DNA of 64,000 bases from Isoetes taiwanensis. Lineage: Eukaryota; Streptophyta; Lycopodiopsida; Isoetales; Isoetaceae. The DNA is taken from assembly GCA_021234155.1 (NCBI GenBank), contig JAJEKV010000098.1, positions 2,070,611-2,134,610 on the forward strand, in the 5' to 3' direction. The notes below the pieces were generated by a model. That model saw nothing but the letters and a program-made list of their open reading frames with translations, made no database searches and was not told the DNA's origin. Position numbers and translations under genes: made by a program. Positions 49,355 through 63,538 of this stretch are shown here, in pieces (the stretch's first letter is position 1; each line of letters starts with the position of its first letter).

Positions 49355-50762
49355 CTGTGGGTCAAGAACTGTGATCCATTTGTCATGGAAATAAATGTAC
49401 TTTCCTTATTTCTAGATATGATAGATAAGCCAAAAAATACTCTTTTTAAAGGTAGTCTTGAGAAGACTAGTGAAAGAGAACATCCGGGCCTACGCATATA
49501 TTAGGGAAAGAGATCATCAAGATTGTTAAATACATGGGCTCAAATTGCATGGTCAAAAACCAGTCATATTGTCTCTACATTGCCCTTTGTTTGTCCTTTT
49601 TGAAATTTTGCCCTCGATTTTCACTAAACCGCGACTTAATGTAATAAGTGGACACATGGTTCCACATTTTTCACGCGAAAAGGCATCTCTTCGCGAGGAT
49701 AAGCTTGATGTCCTTCGGACCGGATGTACATATAGGGTTCCCTTTATTTACTTTTTTGTCTAAATATTCCAAGTAATCAAAAGTCAGCTTTTAATTCTCG
49801 GCCCTTTCGGACAACCGTCCATTCTCATCATACTTTTCCAGATGTGGAGGTTGTCATCTTCACCATCATCAATAATTTTGTTAGCGGTCTTGATAGCCAT
49901 AATTCTTTGTTGAACGTTGCTTTTGAGAATCTATCATTATCGATTTGTAGACCTTGTTGGGTGAGAATTATAAACTTATCATGTGTGGCAATATATTAAC
50001 TGTCTACGGCCTTGTGATGTAGAGTTAATTTTATCCATTCAAGACATCTGGGTGTGTATTGGTGAGAATTCGCATCCTTTCTCAAACCTCTTTCTTAGAT
50101 ATATTCATGTATGGTTATCTTGATGCAACACATAAGAATTACATCGCACATTGTTTGGGCACTTTTCGATTTTGCTCATAGCATAGCCCAGTCGACTGAC
50201 TCTTTATTCCAAATGGAGTATATTGTTCTTCATCAAGGTATCCTGTGAGACATTTAGCAAATGTGAGAATGTAATATCCGCAAAGAGAGACATGTTGTGA
50301 GATGGTTGGAAGTAGGAAGATAGACTAATAGACACGGGCAACTCAGGTTAAACCCAAAGAATTGAAGTATCTAAAAAAACCCGACTTTGGCCTAGAATAG
50401 GAAATGCTTATCGGAACAATGAAACTCGAGGAATGGCCAATGCTGATTGTCACAATACGGTGAAATCATATAGAGGCTAGTATATATATATCATGGTGGG
50501 AATAAAAAGGCGAGCCAGGCAAAAGGCAAAGGTTTGCTAAAGAAAGGCTAAACTACAGGAACTTCTACTAGAACACTAAACTTCAATTGGTGATGGCGCT
50601 GCGCAATCAAAGATCCGATTTTGGTTAGAATTACTTTTTGGAACGTTGTAGTCTAGTTTCCATATTAAGCGCTTCTTCTGGTTCCATCTTGTATGGGGAG
50701 AAATGGAAAAAAGAGTGACAAGAGGTCAAAAGAGGAGCACTCGGGAGGCTACAAGATTCTAT
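49355..50762. other. Upstream flank of the RT gene, nothing recognised
   Basis: No coding motif is recognised. If the RT gene has further 5' exons or a promoter they would lie here. Confidence 0.3.
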
Positions 50763-52131
50763 CCGACGTGCGGATCAATGATAATTAAAGACCTTAATAG
50801 AGTGGGCACAGCAAAGTAGGGAAGTGGGTCAAGTTTCCTAAGCATGGTGGATTGTCCAAAGCGTGACGGTGAATAGCCGGACTTCTACAAGAACCTTTGG
50901 AGGAAATACGTGGTCATCTTGCTCGAGAAGGTAATCCTCTTCTTGTTTGTGTCTCGGGTATGGAAAGTTCGATGTGACGTCATTGTCTTGAGATCTACTA
51001 TAATGGGCTGCTGGAACCACCATTATACTTCTTGTTGCGGTGTGATTTATCAACAAAAGCATTTCTCTTGACCATTATTTCCCTTATGCTCGACCATATG
51101 TATATATTATTCCCTAAGAACTGAAATTCGGACATGAAAGCTAAGAACTACCTTGTAGGAAATCTTCTCTCGGAGATTCGTCATCGGGCCCGGAGGAGTG
51201 AGGGATTGCTCACGAGTCGAGGTTCCACATTTGGAATTTGGAATATTGGGACACCCTAAATATAATGCATCCTAAATTAGAGAAAGTTCATAGGTTTATG
51301 ACAGTGATCTTGACACACTTAGTGGTATCTTCAAATCAATGGGCTTTTAAATTTGAGCCGGAGTGAAAGGCGTGCTTACCGTTATCGGAATAGAATGTAG
51401 CCAAATACTTGTGCAAGAAGGAATAAGGTCAAACACCATCTTAGGTTAAATTCCCACTTGACCAAAAGTAGGAAATGTGTAAGGAAAATCGTACTCAAAG
51501 GAATCTTGGATGGTTGATGGAAAATTTAAGTGAATAGAGTAAAGTAAAACCATTAGGGTAGTAAGTTTGGATAAAACATAATTACGACACAATGTAAAAA
51601 CAATGGAATAAGTCTATTTCAAGTTAGGTGAGATGTACTTAGCAATCACCTTTGTAAAATTATAAGTGTAGTCATTATAAATCATAGTGATAAAATTGCA
51701 TAGTGTGTGAAGGGATAAAAAATCACCAACTCATTTATTCACGGAAAAAGGAACCATGGGATGTTGAAATGAGGTATTGAAACTGTTAAAAATACCATGA
51801 TTAGAGAGTTTAGTTGGTAAAGGGTTTTAGAGTATGGTGAAATGCATAAATCATCATATGGAGAAGCAAAGAATTACCAATTTCCAACCCAAGATGTCAA
51901 ATTTTAAGAAGACCCGAGGAGAGCTGCTATGAATTGTTTAATCACGAGATAGAATAAAGTATGAAGGTCTAGCGAAGAGTTAAAGGTTAGGGTCGGAAAG
52001 AATAAATTCAAGTCAAATATTACATGGTGAATTTATTTAGGATGAAAAAAGTCGAACTACGTCTATTTGTAGCTTGTAGAATCAGATAAACACAAGTTAA
52101 GCATGCATTGGAATTAATGGTAAAAAAAAAG
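50763..52131 (-). repeat. Partial repeat copy C, interrupted
   Basis: 50763-50843 and 51553-52131 match about 39770-39855 and 39860-40430 of copy A, in the same orientation. About 709 bases between them (50844-51552) have no counterpart in copies A or B and look like an insertion or replacement. Their - strand frame near 50838-51062 is not recognised. Copy C holds only the non-coding 3' region of the RT gene repeat. Confidence 0.7.
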
Positions 52132-55100
52132 GTTAGGTCTTGTGACTTCATCACCTTGACCTCCTTGATTCATCAAGGAAGGCATTTTTATAATGCAGTT
52201 CTCTACACAATTAGAAATTAGAGTGCAATAGTCACCAAATTTAGAATGGACAATCTAGCAATCATTTCTACTTATGAAATTTGAGCACAACTTCGCGGTC
52301 TCTTCGTTATCTTCGGCTTTTGGAAAATAAGCAAATGGTTATATCCTAGAAGTTTTATATGCATTAATTAATTTTTGGTGGCTGACTCGTCCATTCCGGA
52401 CTGCATGAGTGCGTATCATATTCCGGTTGTCTGACTAATTAATTTGTCAAAGCAACTAGGACAAGTGATTTGACTCTAAAGAATTGAACTTGATCATGTC
52501 CCTTCACAGTGCGTGATATGTATTAACCATGTCCAATTATATGGACTAAAGGACCCTACTCGAAGACCATAGTTGTAGTTGAACTCGTTACCTAATCGAT
52601 TAGGTTTAACTGGCGGACACATTCCATGTATGGTTTAATGAAGAGAAACATTTAACTCGGCCTCCATCACTTGGGTAATACTTTGGCCGGCTAGCTCGCG
52701 ATGAAAACACCTTGGTATCGCCGTCTGATTGGTAGGAACAAAATCCATGTAGTTGAATGAGGCCGAAGGTTAACTAAGCCTCTATCGCATAGGTTAAACT
52801 TGGAGTAAAGTCTAACTCACCTTCCATCACAACGTGGTAAACTCATAAATTGAATTCCTAATGATCTTGGATAAATTCCATGTGTGGTTGAACTTTAACA
52901 AGAACTAGGTTTAACTCAACGTCCTTCCACATGGGTTGGACTTGGACTAAAGGTTAAATGGTTGAACAACAAATGCTTTCTGTAATTGAGCGAGGACTAA
53001 AGGTTTTAACTTTAGTTTAATTAAATTTAAGTTAAAAAAAAATTAACCGGAAATTAAGTTCAAATATAAATATGTCAAAGGGTTTGATTAAAATAATGAG
53101 GTTAAATTGTAATGCCAGATTATGCTAAATTTAATTTATCCCCTCATTTGAACATACTTTGGTTAGATTAAAACTTGGGGCCTCTTGTAATTGCTAGATC
53201 GAAGTCCTGTATATCGTCACATCTTTTACTGCCTTGCCTGACTTGGAAATTGACAACCGGCGAACTAGCATGCCAAACACATTTTAGAATGTTTTTCTTT
53301 GCCATTGACGACCAGATGGCCATATTGACGCTACTCTCAAAACACCACTCTATCAAACTTTCCTCTTGGCCGGGGTACAACACCTTGTTTGTGTTTTATG
53401 TCGCCGCACGAGAGCTAATGAACATCACCAAATCGTACTACTTGAGCTAGGACCTGTGGTATCAAATATCACAAGCGCATACATGCATAGCCTACATGTG
53501 CATATAAGCATCCTGTCGCATGTGCATGCAAAAATGGAATAAGAAAACATAAAGCCTTTTGCTTTGTTGCCATATTGAATTTTTTTTTTTTGTTTTGGGG
53601 GACATGAGGCTAAAATAGAATAGACAAATATCTATGGAATGGAACTATATAGTGCCACTCAAGGGTGGTCTCAAAGATACAGACATAGTTGTTCTAGGAC
53701 TCATGTGTCGCCCACTAGACCAAATGCTAAATGCAGTGATATGCCACATGTCGTCCCATGCACATAATGCCAAAAACAAACCTTGAAAACCAAGCCCCAA
53801 AAAGCATTTTTTGCTTTGTAGCTTTGTTGGCAAAAAAAAAAATCAAAGGTCATTTCCAAACCTTAGTCTGCGATTAAGGGCATGAAGAAACTTGAACACG
53901 AGGCAGCACTGCAGTGCATCCGCTATGGCAACAAACAAAGTTAGAAAAGGAAGAGGCAATCAGATGTAAAAAGCAACGTGATCGGGTTGAGCAAAAAGTA
54001 GAGCCTAACTTTCGATAAAGTACTTTGTAATTAAGAAGTAGTAGCGGTATGTTGGGTGGTTCATCCATAAATCCATATAAATCCATCTATCGATGCCATC
54101 TAAATCCATATTAAAATCCGCCGATACCATAAAAACAATTTTAATCTGATCCGTCGAATCCAAATACATCCAGTTGATCTAGTTAGTCCTCTAAAGCGCC
54201 AGACCATATCTAAGATTCCGTCCTCTTTCTTCTCTAAAAAGCGCAAAACCATATCCAGATCCATCGATTCGTGCTCTACACTTTTCTTAAAAGAAACTCA
54301 GTTAAAAGAATTTAACCTAATAATAATTAGCAAACATCTAAACTATATAATTGCTAAAGGCAAGATTCGGTGAGGTATTATTCTTTATTCTCTTTATTTC
54401 ATGCTGCCACGTCCACGGGTTTGTCCGGGGGAAAAAATAGAAAGGAAAAAAAAATCATTAAATTTTCTGCTGACGTATGCGATCTGGGGTCGCTGTGCCC
54501 TTTCGTCGTTGGCCTCTTCTGGCAAAATGGTTCGTCACTATGCCTTCTTCTGGATTTTGCTTCTGCAAATCTACCGGAGGCAACAAACCTAACTTACTGC
54601 TTTGTGGTTCTTGCCATGTCGCGAGATTTGCCCGATCCATCTGTGATTGAAGCCGCCATCTGTTTTCTTGCCGTTTCTAGCTGTCAGTCAAATGCTTGTT
54701 ATATGCTGGCTCTTGCCTAACCTCTAGCTTTCACCATTCCAATTTTATCTGGGCTTGGCTCCGCCACGTCTTATTCATGAAGCATGGAGATAGAAGAGCC
54801 CTGGCTCCTGCCGCTTCCTCATACTCTCAATTGGGCTATTCTGAATATTTCGTGTATAACAATGTGCTTCATGTTCTGTAAATATTCATCTACTCGTCAT
54901 GTTGCGGTAAGCTCTTTGTCTTTGTCCTTCAATATTTGTAGTAATGGATGTTTGAAGCTACCAAATGGGCGATGGGTTCTGGTATGAAGCAGAAGTTAAC
55001 GATAATATTTGTGAATTCCCACAGGTCATCTAACCTTCCCAATGATTTGTCCCATCGCAGTATTAAACAGTCTCACCATTACAAACTTATTTGGTGACTT

Positions 55101-58039
55101 TGGACCACAAATAAAGACTTTTACGATGCATAGGTTCTGCAATCAAGCAACTAATTATTACATAGGTTCTTGAGGCGATGATGCTTTCAGTTCTTTGTTG
55201 TTCTTTCTTTTCTAGCAACTAATTAATGAGCTCAGCCTTAAGGTGTGTTCTATTATTTAATTTGGCTTTTTTTTGTTCTGGTGAGGGCTTTAAATTGCTT
55301 GCAAAGGTTCGAATGGATAGATGTAGCCATCTAAAATTTAGAAAGAAAAGGTTGTAGAGTCATATGCATTACTGACCATTGATACATTCATCTTTTCGCT
55401 TATTGTTTGCTCTAAACTCAAATTTTGGATGACACAGCAAATGGTACAATTTGTTTTGTTCGAGGGCATGAGCGAAGTACGTTAAAATGATCGAGGCCAG
55501 CCTAGAAACAGGAATGATGCGCATGACATGGGGTACAAATAGCCTTTATATGCTCAATTTTTTATTCTGTCTTGCGAGCCAACAAGGACAGGTCTTTGTA
55601 GATGAGTTATTCAACTATATATCCTCACCCTGTACTTTATTTCAATATGATTCAATTTGTTGTTCTTGGGAAGTCCATTTGCACAATCGGATTAGTGATG
55701 GGCTCCCAGAATATGAACTACTTGAATAAAAGACTATAATTGAGTTTATTTATGTAGCCCTCTGAATTTAGAAAGAAAAAGTTGTAGAGTCCCATATGCA
55801 TGCAATAGGCAATGCCATTCTATCATTCGCTTCTTACATGCCTTCTAAACTCTAATTTTAATTGCACGTGCAGGAGGTGACCTTGTGCAGCAGCCTCTAC
55901 ATAATACCAGCTAATCTCAAAAAGGTACCAAGCTTGGATCGCCCTTTATTGTCAGTTACATTTGAATACCTTAATTGTATTATTGTTTTAAGATACCCTT
56001 CCTTTGTAGGTTCAGTTATGTCAACAAATATTATACAAGAATGGACCCTAGACTTAAGGAAGCTATGAAGGTACATGCATTTCAAACATATGACCAGCTA
56101 CTAGATCGATTCACTCTCATAATGTACTAGTGTAAAAACAAGGATTGAGTCCTATGCATGGATAGGGTTTTATCTCGACCAAAGCCATTTTGCGATAATC
56201 GATGGTTGCAATGTAGCCATTGATATTTGTGTCTATCACACCTTTATCTAAGGGAGGAACAAGTGTGGGAAGCTTGGAAGATTATCGATTTAGTGCAGGC
56301 GTCCCAAGTATTGTTCTTTATGGGAGAACAATCTTTCAATATTTAACAGGCACAAACTCATATTTTACGGATGCGGTAGTCTTGGCTTATTAGTCCTTAA
56401 GAGGGATTGGAGAAGCCTCACGAACCAACTGATCTTATAAAATTGTTTATCAAGCGTCATGGCTATTGTACTTGCATTGCCGGGTTGTCATAGGATGTAT
56501 TTGCATATTGTACAGGAATTTTATGGATCCGTATAATTATGTCACCAATTGCATTATGATGAGCCATACATATAGCATCACACTTATCTCACAAGCTAAG
56601 ATTGGCATGGCTTATTTAACCTATGTGATATAAATTCATTAATTTCATTTAATGATTCTATGTTGAGAGATAATCATGTCTAGCATATCATTTTACGATA
56701 AAACACATACTTATTCTAACGAAATTTATTGGCAAACATGTATGTTTCTGATGATCCATAACAACATCGTTAAGCATGTAGATGAGTTGGGGGAAGAGAG
56801 AAAAGCGTTCGGCGGCTGACCCCTTGGCCGCGCGTAATTCTTGTAATAAGCTTATGGTCCTGGCAGCATTTCTTAATTAACCTTGTCTTTAACACACACA
56901 CACATCTATTTGAGGGAGGGGTGTTTCCATTACAAAGTAAATAGCTATAAATTCCTGCACTTCTGCTGCTGGGCAACCTAAATGGGTTCCGATTGTTTTG
57001 GAAGATTGATATATCACCTAGAAAAAAAATTGCCATGTTTACCTCCACCTTATCAAATCCGACAAAGAAATTGCAACAAAAAACTAAAAGCATATGCAAA
57101 ATGTGACGGATATGATCTCCATTTGCAGATCGAAGTTGAATACTACCAAAATCGGGCTTGAATCAGATGAATCTGTACAGAAACAATAGTGACGAATCCT
57201 GAGACCTGAACTTGTGAAACAGAATTCACGATTTTCACTACATCGTGTTGATCACTATAAGATGAGGATGTGGCCAACACATTGTGCCAAAACTATTATT
57301 TTAGATCCAGCAGCTGGGATCTAAGATTCCCCATGGAAAAGGTATAAAAAGCATATAATAAAATTATTTTATTTCATTTCTGGTCTCACAAAAGCATTTC
57401 CAAATCAGTTGCCAGTTTGAAATAGCATATTTCACATACATAGACATATTATGCGTAGGAAGCAAAAAGAAAAGAACTTGTGTAAATTATTCATATAAAA
57501 TAAAATTTGATCTTTTTGATGCCGAGAGTTCTTTGTGAGATTGTTTTCTACCAATACAAGATAGTTTGTTTTGCATTAAGCACTTTATGCGAGCAAAGAG
57601 AAAATGCCAATTTCTATTTTGGCACTTGATTTAAGACTGTCACTGTTTCATAAAGCAAGTAATTATGGTGCTACCTTCGAGCTACAATATTGGAACTTCT
57701 AGTCCCATCAACTATTATATACAGATACATCTGCGCTCAGAAGTACAACAGGCTGTTACCAGGTGAAACCTAAAACCCCAGTGACATGGGGTCATAAAAT
57801 GAAAATGCAAATTCTCAATAGAGCCACATTTCAACATTGAAATACACGGTATTCCAGCATTTAGCCTAATTTATGCTCAAAACTTCCCACTTTTGTTCGA
57901 ACAACACATTTTGGGCACAGTGAGAATTCAGGTTAACAAACAAAATTCTCCTCAATGTACCAGGACCTGGGCCTGAAAATGTTTATGCGGCCAAAACATG
58001 CGGTTTACTCCATACCTTAGATGTTGCCTCGATTCAGTG
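52132..58039. other. A+T-rich intergenic region with diverged short repeats
   Basis: Between about 52590 and 52960 a phrase like GGTTTAACTCGGCCTCCATCAC, with variants, recurs roughly every 90-110 bases, suggesting an old tandem repeat. From 53 to 58 kb no protein family could be recognised. A + strand stretch at 54370-54990 has coding-like composition but is broken by stops. A short run of CA dinucleotides lies near 56893. Confidence 0.35.
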
Positions 58040-61000
58040 ATGAGGATGACTTTTCTCTGAACCCTTCTTTTGCATGCCCACTCTTCACTTGCTTCCAACT
58101 CTTCATGAACATCCTTGGCAATTGCCATCGACACTTAAGTTCTTGAAATAGGAGGCTTGCATGCATAGGGTATGCACCTGCAGCAAACCCCAGTCAAAGA
58201 GGGAAAATGAAGAAGCATAAAATCCCAATTCCTAAAAAAACCAACCTGCACAATTTCATTTTGTTTTGCAACCTCTGCGTTCAAAAGTACTTTTCTTCAG
58301 ATTGGCTATAGCAATGAGACCACATAGTTCACAGACATGGACCCGATAGGCATCATGGTCCAATAATCTCTCTTTAGAAAATCACTTATGCGCTATCATA
58401 AATCTCGTTCCATCTCCACAAAGCGAACTCCATCCCTTGACATGACCTTCTGCAGGTTGCGGGTTAATATACAGACGTTTGACCCTAGAGTGAATTTTAT
58501 CATCCACCATATGCTGATGATTGATAATATGTTGGACCGAGAAAAATCATGGCACTCAATGGACGACCTGTATGCCATTATACATTCTTTCAAAGCCTCG
58601 TTTTGATAACCACATTTATTTAGAAACTACTGATATTATCCACCTAAAGAAAGTCAATGTGGCAGTTAGAACTTCCAATACATGAAGGGCCTAACAATGA
58701 AACCCATAGTCAAAGGGAACAAGCGAGGAACTTACAGTGACATCTCTGTAGCAAATGGAGTGGCGCCGCTTCTTTGCCCATGTGAGCTGCTTTGCCATGA
58801 TACCTCAATCAACTGTCAATGGTCATCCGAGATGGAATAGCACGAGGTTCACAATGATGTCAGGTGTAATACCCTCCATTGTCCTTGGCATGTCCTCTTG
58901 TGTATCGTCATGCGACGGTCCCTTTCTGCCGATGTAAATACTAAACTTATCCCCTATTTGAGGAATTATTATAGAGAGCGAACTCTCGTCTTAACAAACC
59001 GCAATCCATCCGCATTTGTAGTTAGCAAGACCTTAAAAAAAAACATTTATAGACAAAGTAAATGAATGATCGCCAACAAACAAATAGAAATAACATTTTA
59101 TGAGACAAGTAAATGAATGATAAGCCAACAAACAGATTATTTACGTACTTGATCAATCATGCCACTTTCACTATATAGTAATAGACATGATCCCTCTTTG
59201 TATATCGATGAGCTTGTGTCCCAGTCTCATCCTGAGGCAATGGTACCAGTCTTGCCTATGATAAACAGCTCCTCCCTGAAACCCTCGTACCTAAATACAA
59301 ACAAATCAATTAGAATGAAGTCATCAAGTGACAAATGCTAACCCATAAAAGGAGTAAAATAAACTTACAGGAGGAGCTAGACCGTCATCATCAAGCTTAT
59401 CATATGAACCATACCGCATTCCTGTTCATTCGGGAATAGCAAACAGATAAACATGTTATTCTAGCATTCTAAGCATTTGGACCTTACCAAAAGTATTTTT
59501 CCCTGTTTTGACGTTCAAATTCCTCCTTCACCAAACTTCATATTTTCTCTTCTTCTGCAATGACACATGATCGCTCAAACAAGTCATACCAAACAGAACA
59601 AGCGCTTTACAAACATAAGAATACGGTGAAAGATGGAGCGGAAGAACCCACGGTCAATGGAAGACTGGTTCATAATAGCCGAGTCTTCCTGATTATATCC
59701 TGAATATTGAAATAAGCTACTATGGCATTCTAAGAAAAAACAAAGAAAACTATTTTAAACCCGAGTAGGTGGCAGAGCAACTTTCAATGTTCATGGCAAC
59801 TGCGACTTACAATTCCAGCTTGCGGTTGCCGGAAATTAAAGTGTTCCATAGCACGAGAGTGGTTACTAGTGGCTTCTGAGGATGGTAAGTCACGTGCATG
59901 CAGAGTATCCTGACAAATGCACAAAGACATGATGTGGTTATGCTTGACTAAGCAGAAAAAAACTTGTAAGCGACAGTTTCTTACCATTCGAAGCTGATAA
60001 TTTGTCACATATATACTGCCTGCTTCCCCATTGCCGATTAGGTAAGTAATGCGTGGAGATTTCTAGCAACCAAGTAATCATGTCAAAAAAAAACTCCAAT
60101 GCGCCAAATAGACAACAGAGACTAGTGTGAGAGGTCAATAAAATTAAGAAGTTGTCAAAATAATTAAGACATAAAACCTGATTGTGGTCAGGAAAAGGAA
60201 TGATGGAACCACAGACACCCACAAAATCATTGATGGGTGAATTTCACAGTGAGTGTAGGTCTCTGAATATACTTCTTCTGGATTGTTTCTTGCATTAACA
60301 AGATCCTACAGTATGGAATATCCTGCATTAGAAACAAAAATAACCCAAAATACCATGCCCATTATACTGGCCGAGCAGTCGTGAAATCATTAGTTTCTTC
60401 CTTCTTGGTGTCAACATACTCAATAAACCCTTTTTGCACAAGATCATACCAACCATTCTGAAGACTCCTGCAAAGGAAACAGGCGTTACCTTGACACTGA
60501 TGGACTTCACTCCTGTCGTGAAAAACAGCACTGACCTTCTATTTGCAAAGATAGAATATCTTTTTTCTTAATAGTGGCGTTGCTTCTCAACAATGAAAAG
60601 AGGCCGGCTACTAGCATACATAATACTAATGTACAACCCGAAGTTCTTTAAAGAGCGAATATCACAACCCCACTTCAGTATTCATCCACCTGCACCAAGA
60701 AAATAAATATGATCTCTCAAATTAAATTGCACATTTTTTTTAAAAATGAGTCGAAAAAACTTGCCTGGCGTCATGGCGCTGCCTGGTGTCTTCACCAAAT
60801 GCTCTGGATCGCGATGAATTCCCAGCCAGCAACCATTTACAAATATTTTGTTGACTGAGGTATCACAGCTGGAGAAATTCCTGTAGTTTACATAGGCATA
60901 TTTAAACACCAGCTATGATTAAAGATAGCCATCAAATTTAAACAAGCACACACCTCAAAATTCTCATGTCCTCCTCAAGAAAAGACTAATATAGGTTAGC

Positions 61001-63538
61001 AGCTGAACCCTCGGTAATATATGCCATTAAGGCAAGATTCTTCACCAATCCGCATGCCTGAAAAAAGTATAAATAGCCCAATTAGACCAATCAAAGCTAC
61101 CAATTACTTTGATAAAAACAGAAGACAGCAGAAATACTTGTCCTTCTAGGCGTCTCTGCCTGGACACATCATTCCCCAATGTAGATTATGAAGTTGGCGG
61201 GGGCTTTGCAAAGTTTACCTGCCCATTTATAGAACTTATATATGCCTTATCAGCACCACTTTTCAAGTCTGCATTATCAATTTGATACGATGCCTTCTCG
61301 ACCAATGGGAGGTTCCAGTAAATCTTAAATGTGAGAGTGTGGATGCATAAGTCAGGCAATTAAGCACCTGCAGCGTGGAAGTTAGAAACTATAGATTCAA
61401 ACAATACCTATGTTGCTACATACCCTGAGATACCCAGCTCGAGTTTCCTGCTGTATTTGCTTGCCCCAGTTTCAATGGCAAGTGAATACTTTAAAACCAT
61501 ATTATTGTCTTTGCTTTGACAGCATATGCAGGTTTTATCTCTTTACCATTGTCAACACACTATTCATGCAGCAAATTTCACTCAGATGCTCTTTAACTGC
61601 AAAAGAGAGGGAAAGCGATGATTGGATTTTTATGACCTTGCGGTAGCCACAACATCTTTGGTTAGCTTTCTAAAAGCGCAAAGGCCAAGCTTTAAAATTA
61701 AAAACGTTTCATCACTAACAGACTTCATCTCTAATCTTATTACCATTCTAAAAAGACCACAAGTAAAGGTCCTTGAGATCAAGTCTCTTATTGCCACCAA
61801 TGATCTCTATCATCTTCAGCTCGTCGCCCCAAGGCACATAACAAGTCTATGGATAATATACCTGATCCAATGCCACATAAGTACCTATCACTCCAAATGC
61901 AATAATTCTACAAAATTATTACCCAGTAGTATGCTTTTTGTTTCCACAATATTCTTCCCTTGACATGAGGCAGCATTTCCTTTAAGTATTTCTTTTGCAT
62001 ACCTAAGAAACCCAAACACATTAGATACTGCATTTGACAAATCTTAGGCGTAAAGGTCGCCCATGGTTTCAACTATACTACAGTATTGCTTGGCTTAACA
62101 AAAGATGAGATTGGGCTAATAGAGATACTTGATCGCTCTCTCTGGTGACCCCAACTGTAGATCCTCTCTTGCCAATGTGATCAAGTGCAACCATAAAATT
62201 CATGTAGATTTCTATGATCCTTCTCTATTCATGAGTTACCTGTGATTTTGGATCCTGGCACTTCTTCTTCAAGGGAGGCCTCAATAGCTCCATCATGGCT
62301 TGTATCAGTGAAATCATAACAGATGTGCTCTAAAATATCCTTGTCCGCAGCAAATCCAAGTGCACGAAATACTACAATTATAGAGATTTCAGATTTACAT
62401 AACTTAATTAAGTGTTGAATGTATTGACCAGATGAACCCTGCCACAAAACAATTCAGTGACACCAAAGTTAGTGAGCGCCTAGTTGCATAAATACAATCT
62501 TATCTTACAATCCACAAATGCATCCTTCCAACAACTGAACCAGCAAGCAGTTACCTTTGGCTCCAGCTCTTGAAAGCATTCGTACAAACATGCTACTAGC
62601 AGGCCTGTTTGATTTTCTGTAATGGACGAACCTCAGCAACATATGCATATTTATGGGTTATACTCTTCTTAAACACGTATACATGGTTTTGTGCTCATTT
62701 TTTCTTGTGCAATTAAAAACCTTCTCCTTCCATTGATGATGAAATACCCGCCTGGTCATAAAGGCACTCTCCCAACTCAGTAAGATCTTTGTCAAATTTT
62801 GAAACAATGTGCAGCCAACTTGATAGGAAAACATGGTAGAACCTGAAAGAATAAAACAACCGTTTTTAGGAAATAATAGATGTTGACGTGAAAATAATCA
62901 TACCCTTCAATAAAACTTTGGGCAGCTCATACGCTTACGTGTCTTCATCTCCATCATCTCCCTTTCAGATCACGTATTTTGTAATGTCGCATACAAAGGG
63001 AGCAGAATAGGTAAGATTTCGTAGTCTCACCCGGCCTTAGGAAACAGTGTTGCAGTTTCTCCATCCGATTCCGTCATCATGGGTTTGCTAAGATAAATTT
63101 GTCGAATTTTATTTTGTACGTGGTCTGAGCACAGGTAGGCATTGCAGGTATTAAAACCATAGTTCCCAAATGGAAGAAGACTAAGATTACATACAGATAT
63201 CTGAAACAAACCCCAAACAAAGGACATAAAACAAAATACACCATACTTTATATGATTGAAAAGGCTTTTGCAGAGAGGATAGAAATACAAAACCTCCCCT
63301 GTTATTATTTTCCATGGTGTTTCGTCCAGGATTATGCTGAGATTCAGGCCTGAGTCTCAATTTCAGCCGATTCATCAGCAATTTCCTGCATAGTGTTCTG
63401 AATGAATTCATCAAAGGAATCAACTGCTGCCGCACGAAGCCCTTTCTGCTCAAAATATGCACTGATAACTGCCCAGGCATCTTCCTGGGTAATCTCCTCA
63501 TCTTCATCGAGATATTCATCTTCTTCGGCACCATACAT
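58040..63538 (-). pseudogene. NRPB2: NRPB2 (RNA polymerase II second-largest subunit) full-length, unprocessed pseudogene
   Basis: On the - strand the whole gene can be followed in order. The start reads MYGAEEDEYLDEDEEITQED. Then come IYLSKPMMTESDGETATLF (63.08 kb), FRALGFAADKDILEHICYDF (62.35), VLNCLTYASTLSHLR (61.34), CGLVKNLALMAYITEGS (61.05), KIFVNGCWLGIHRDP (60.84), GVCGSIIPFPDHNQ (60.2), AMEHFNFRQ (59.84), [10 protein letters not shown] (59.65), YGSYDKLDDDGLAPP (59.4), RGFERMYNG (58.58), [11 protein letters not shown] (58.28) and MSMAIA (58.11). Exon joins keep GT/AG borders, so it is a genomic copy, not a retrocopy. Nearly every exon carries one or more frameshifts, and stops occur too (for example VI-stop-KGDDGDE at 62.97 kb). 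The normal product forms half of the Pol II active centre. This copy cannot encode it as written; unpolished sequence is the alternative to a pseudogene. Confidence 0.88.
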
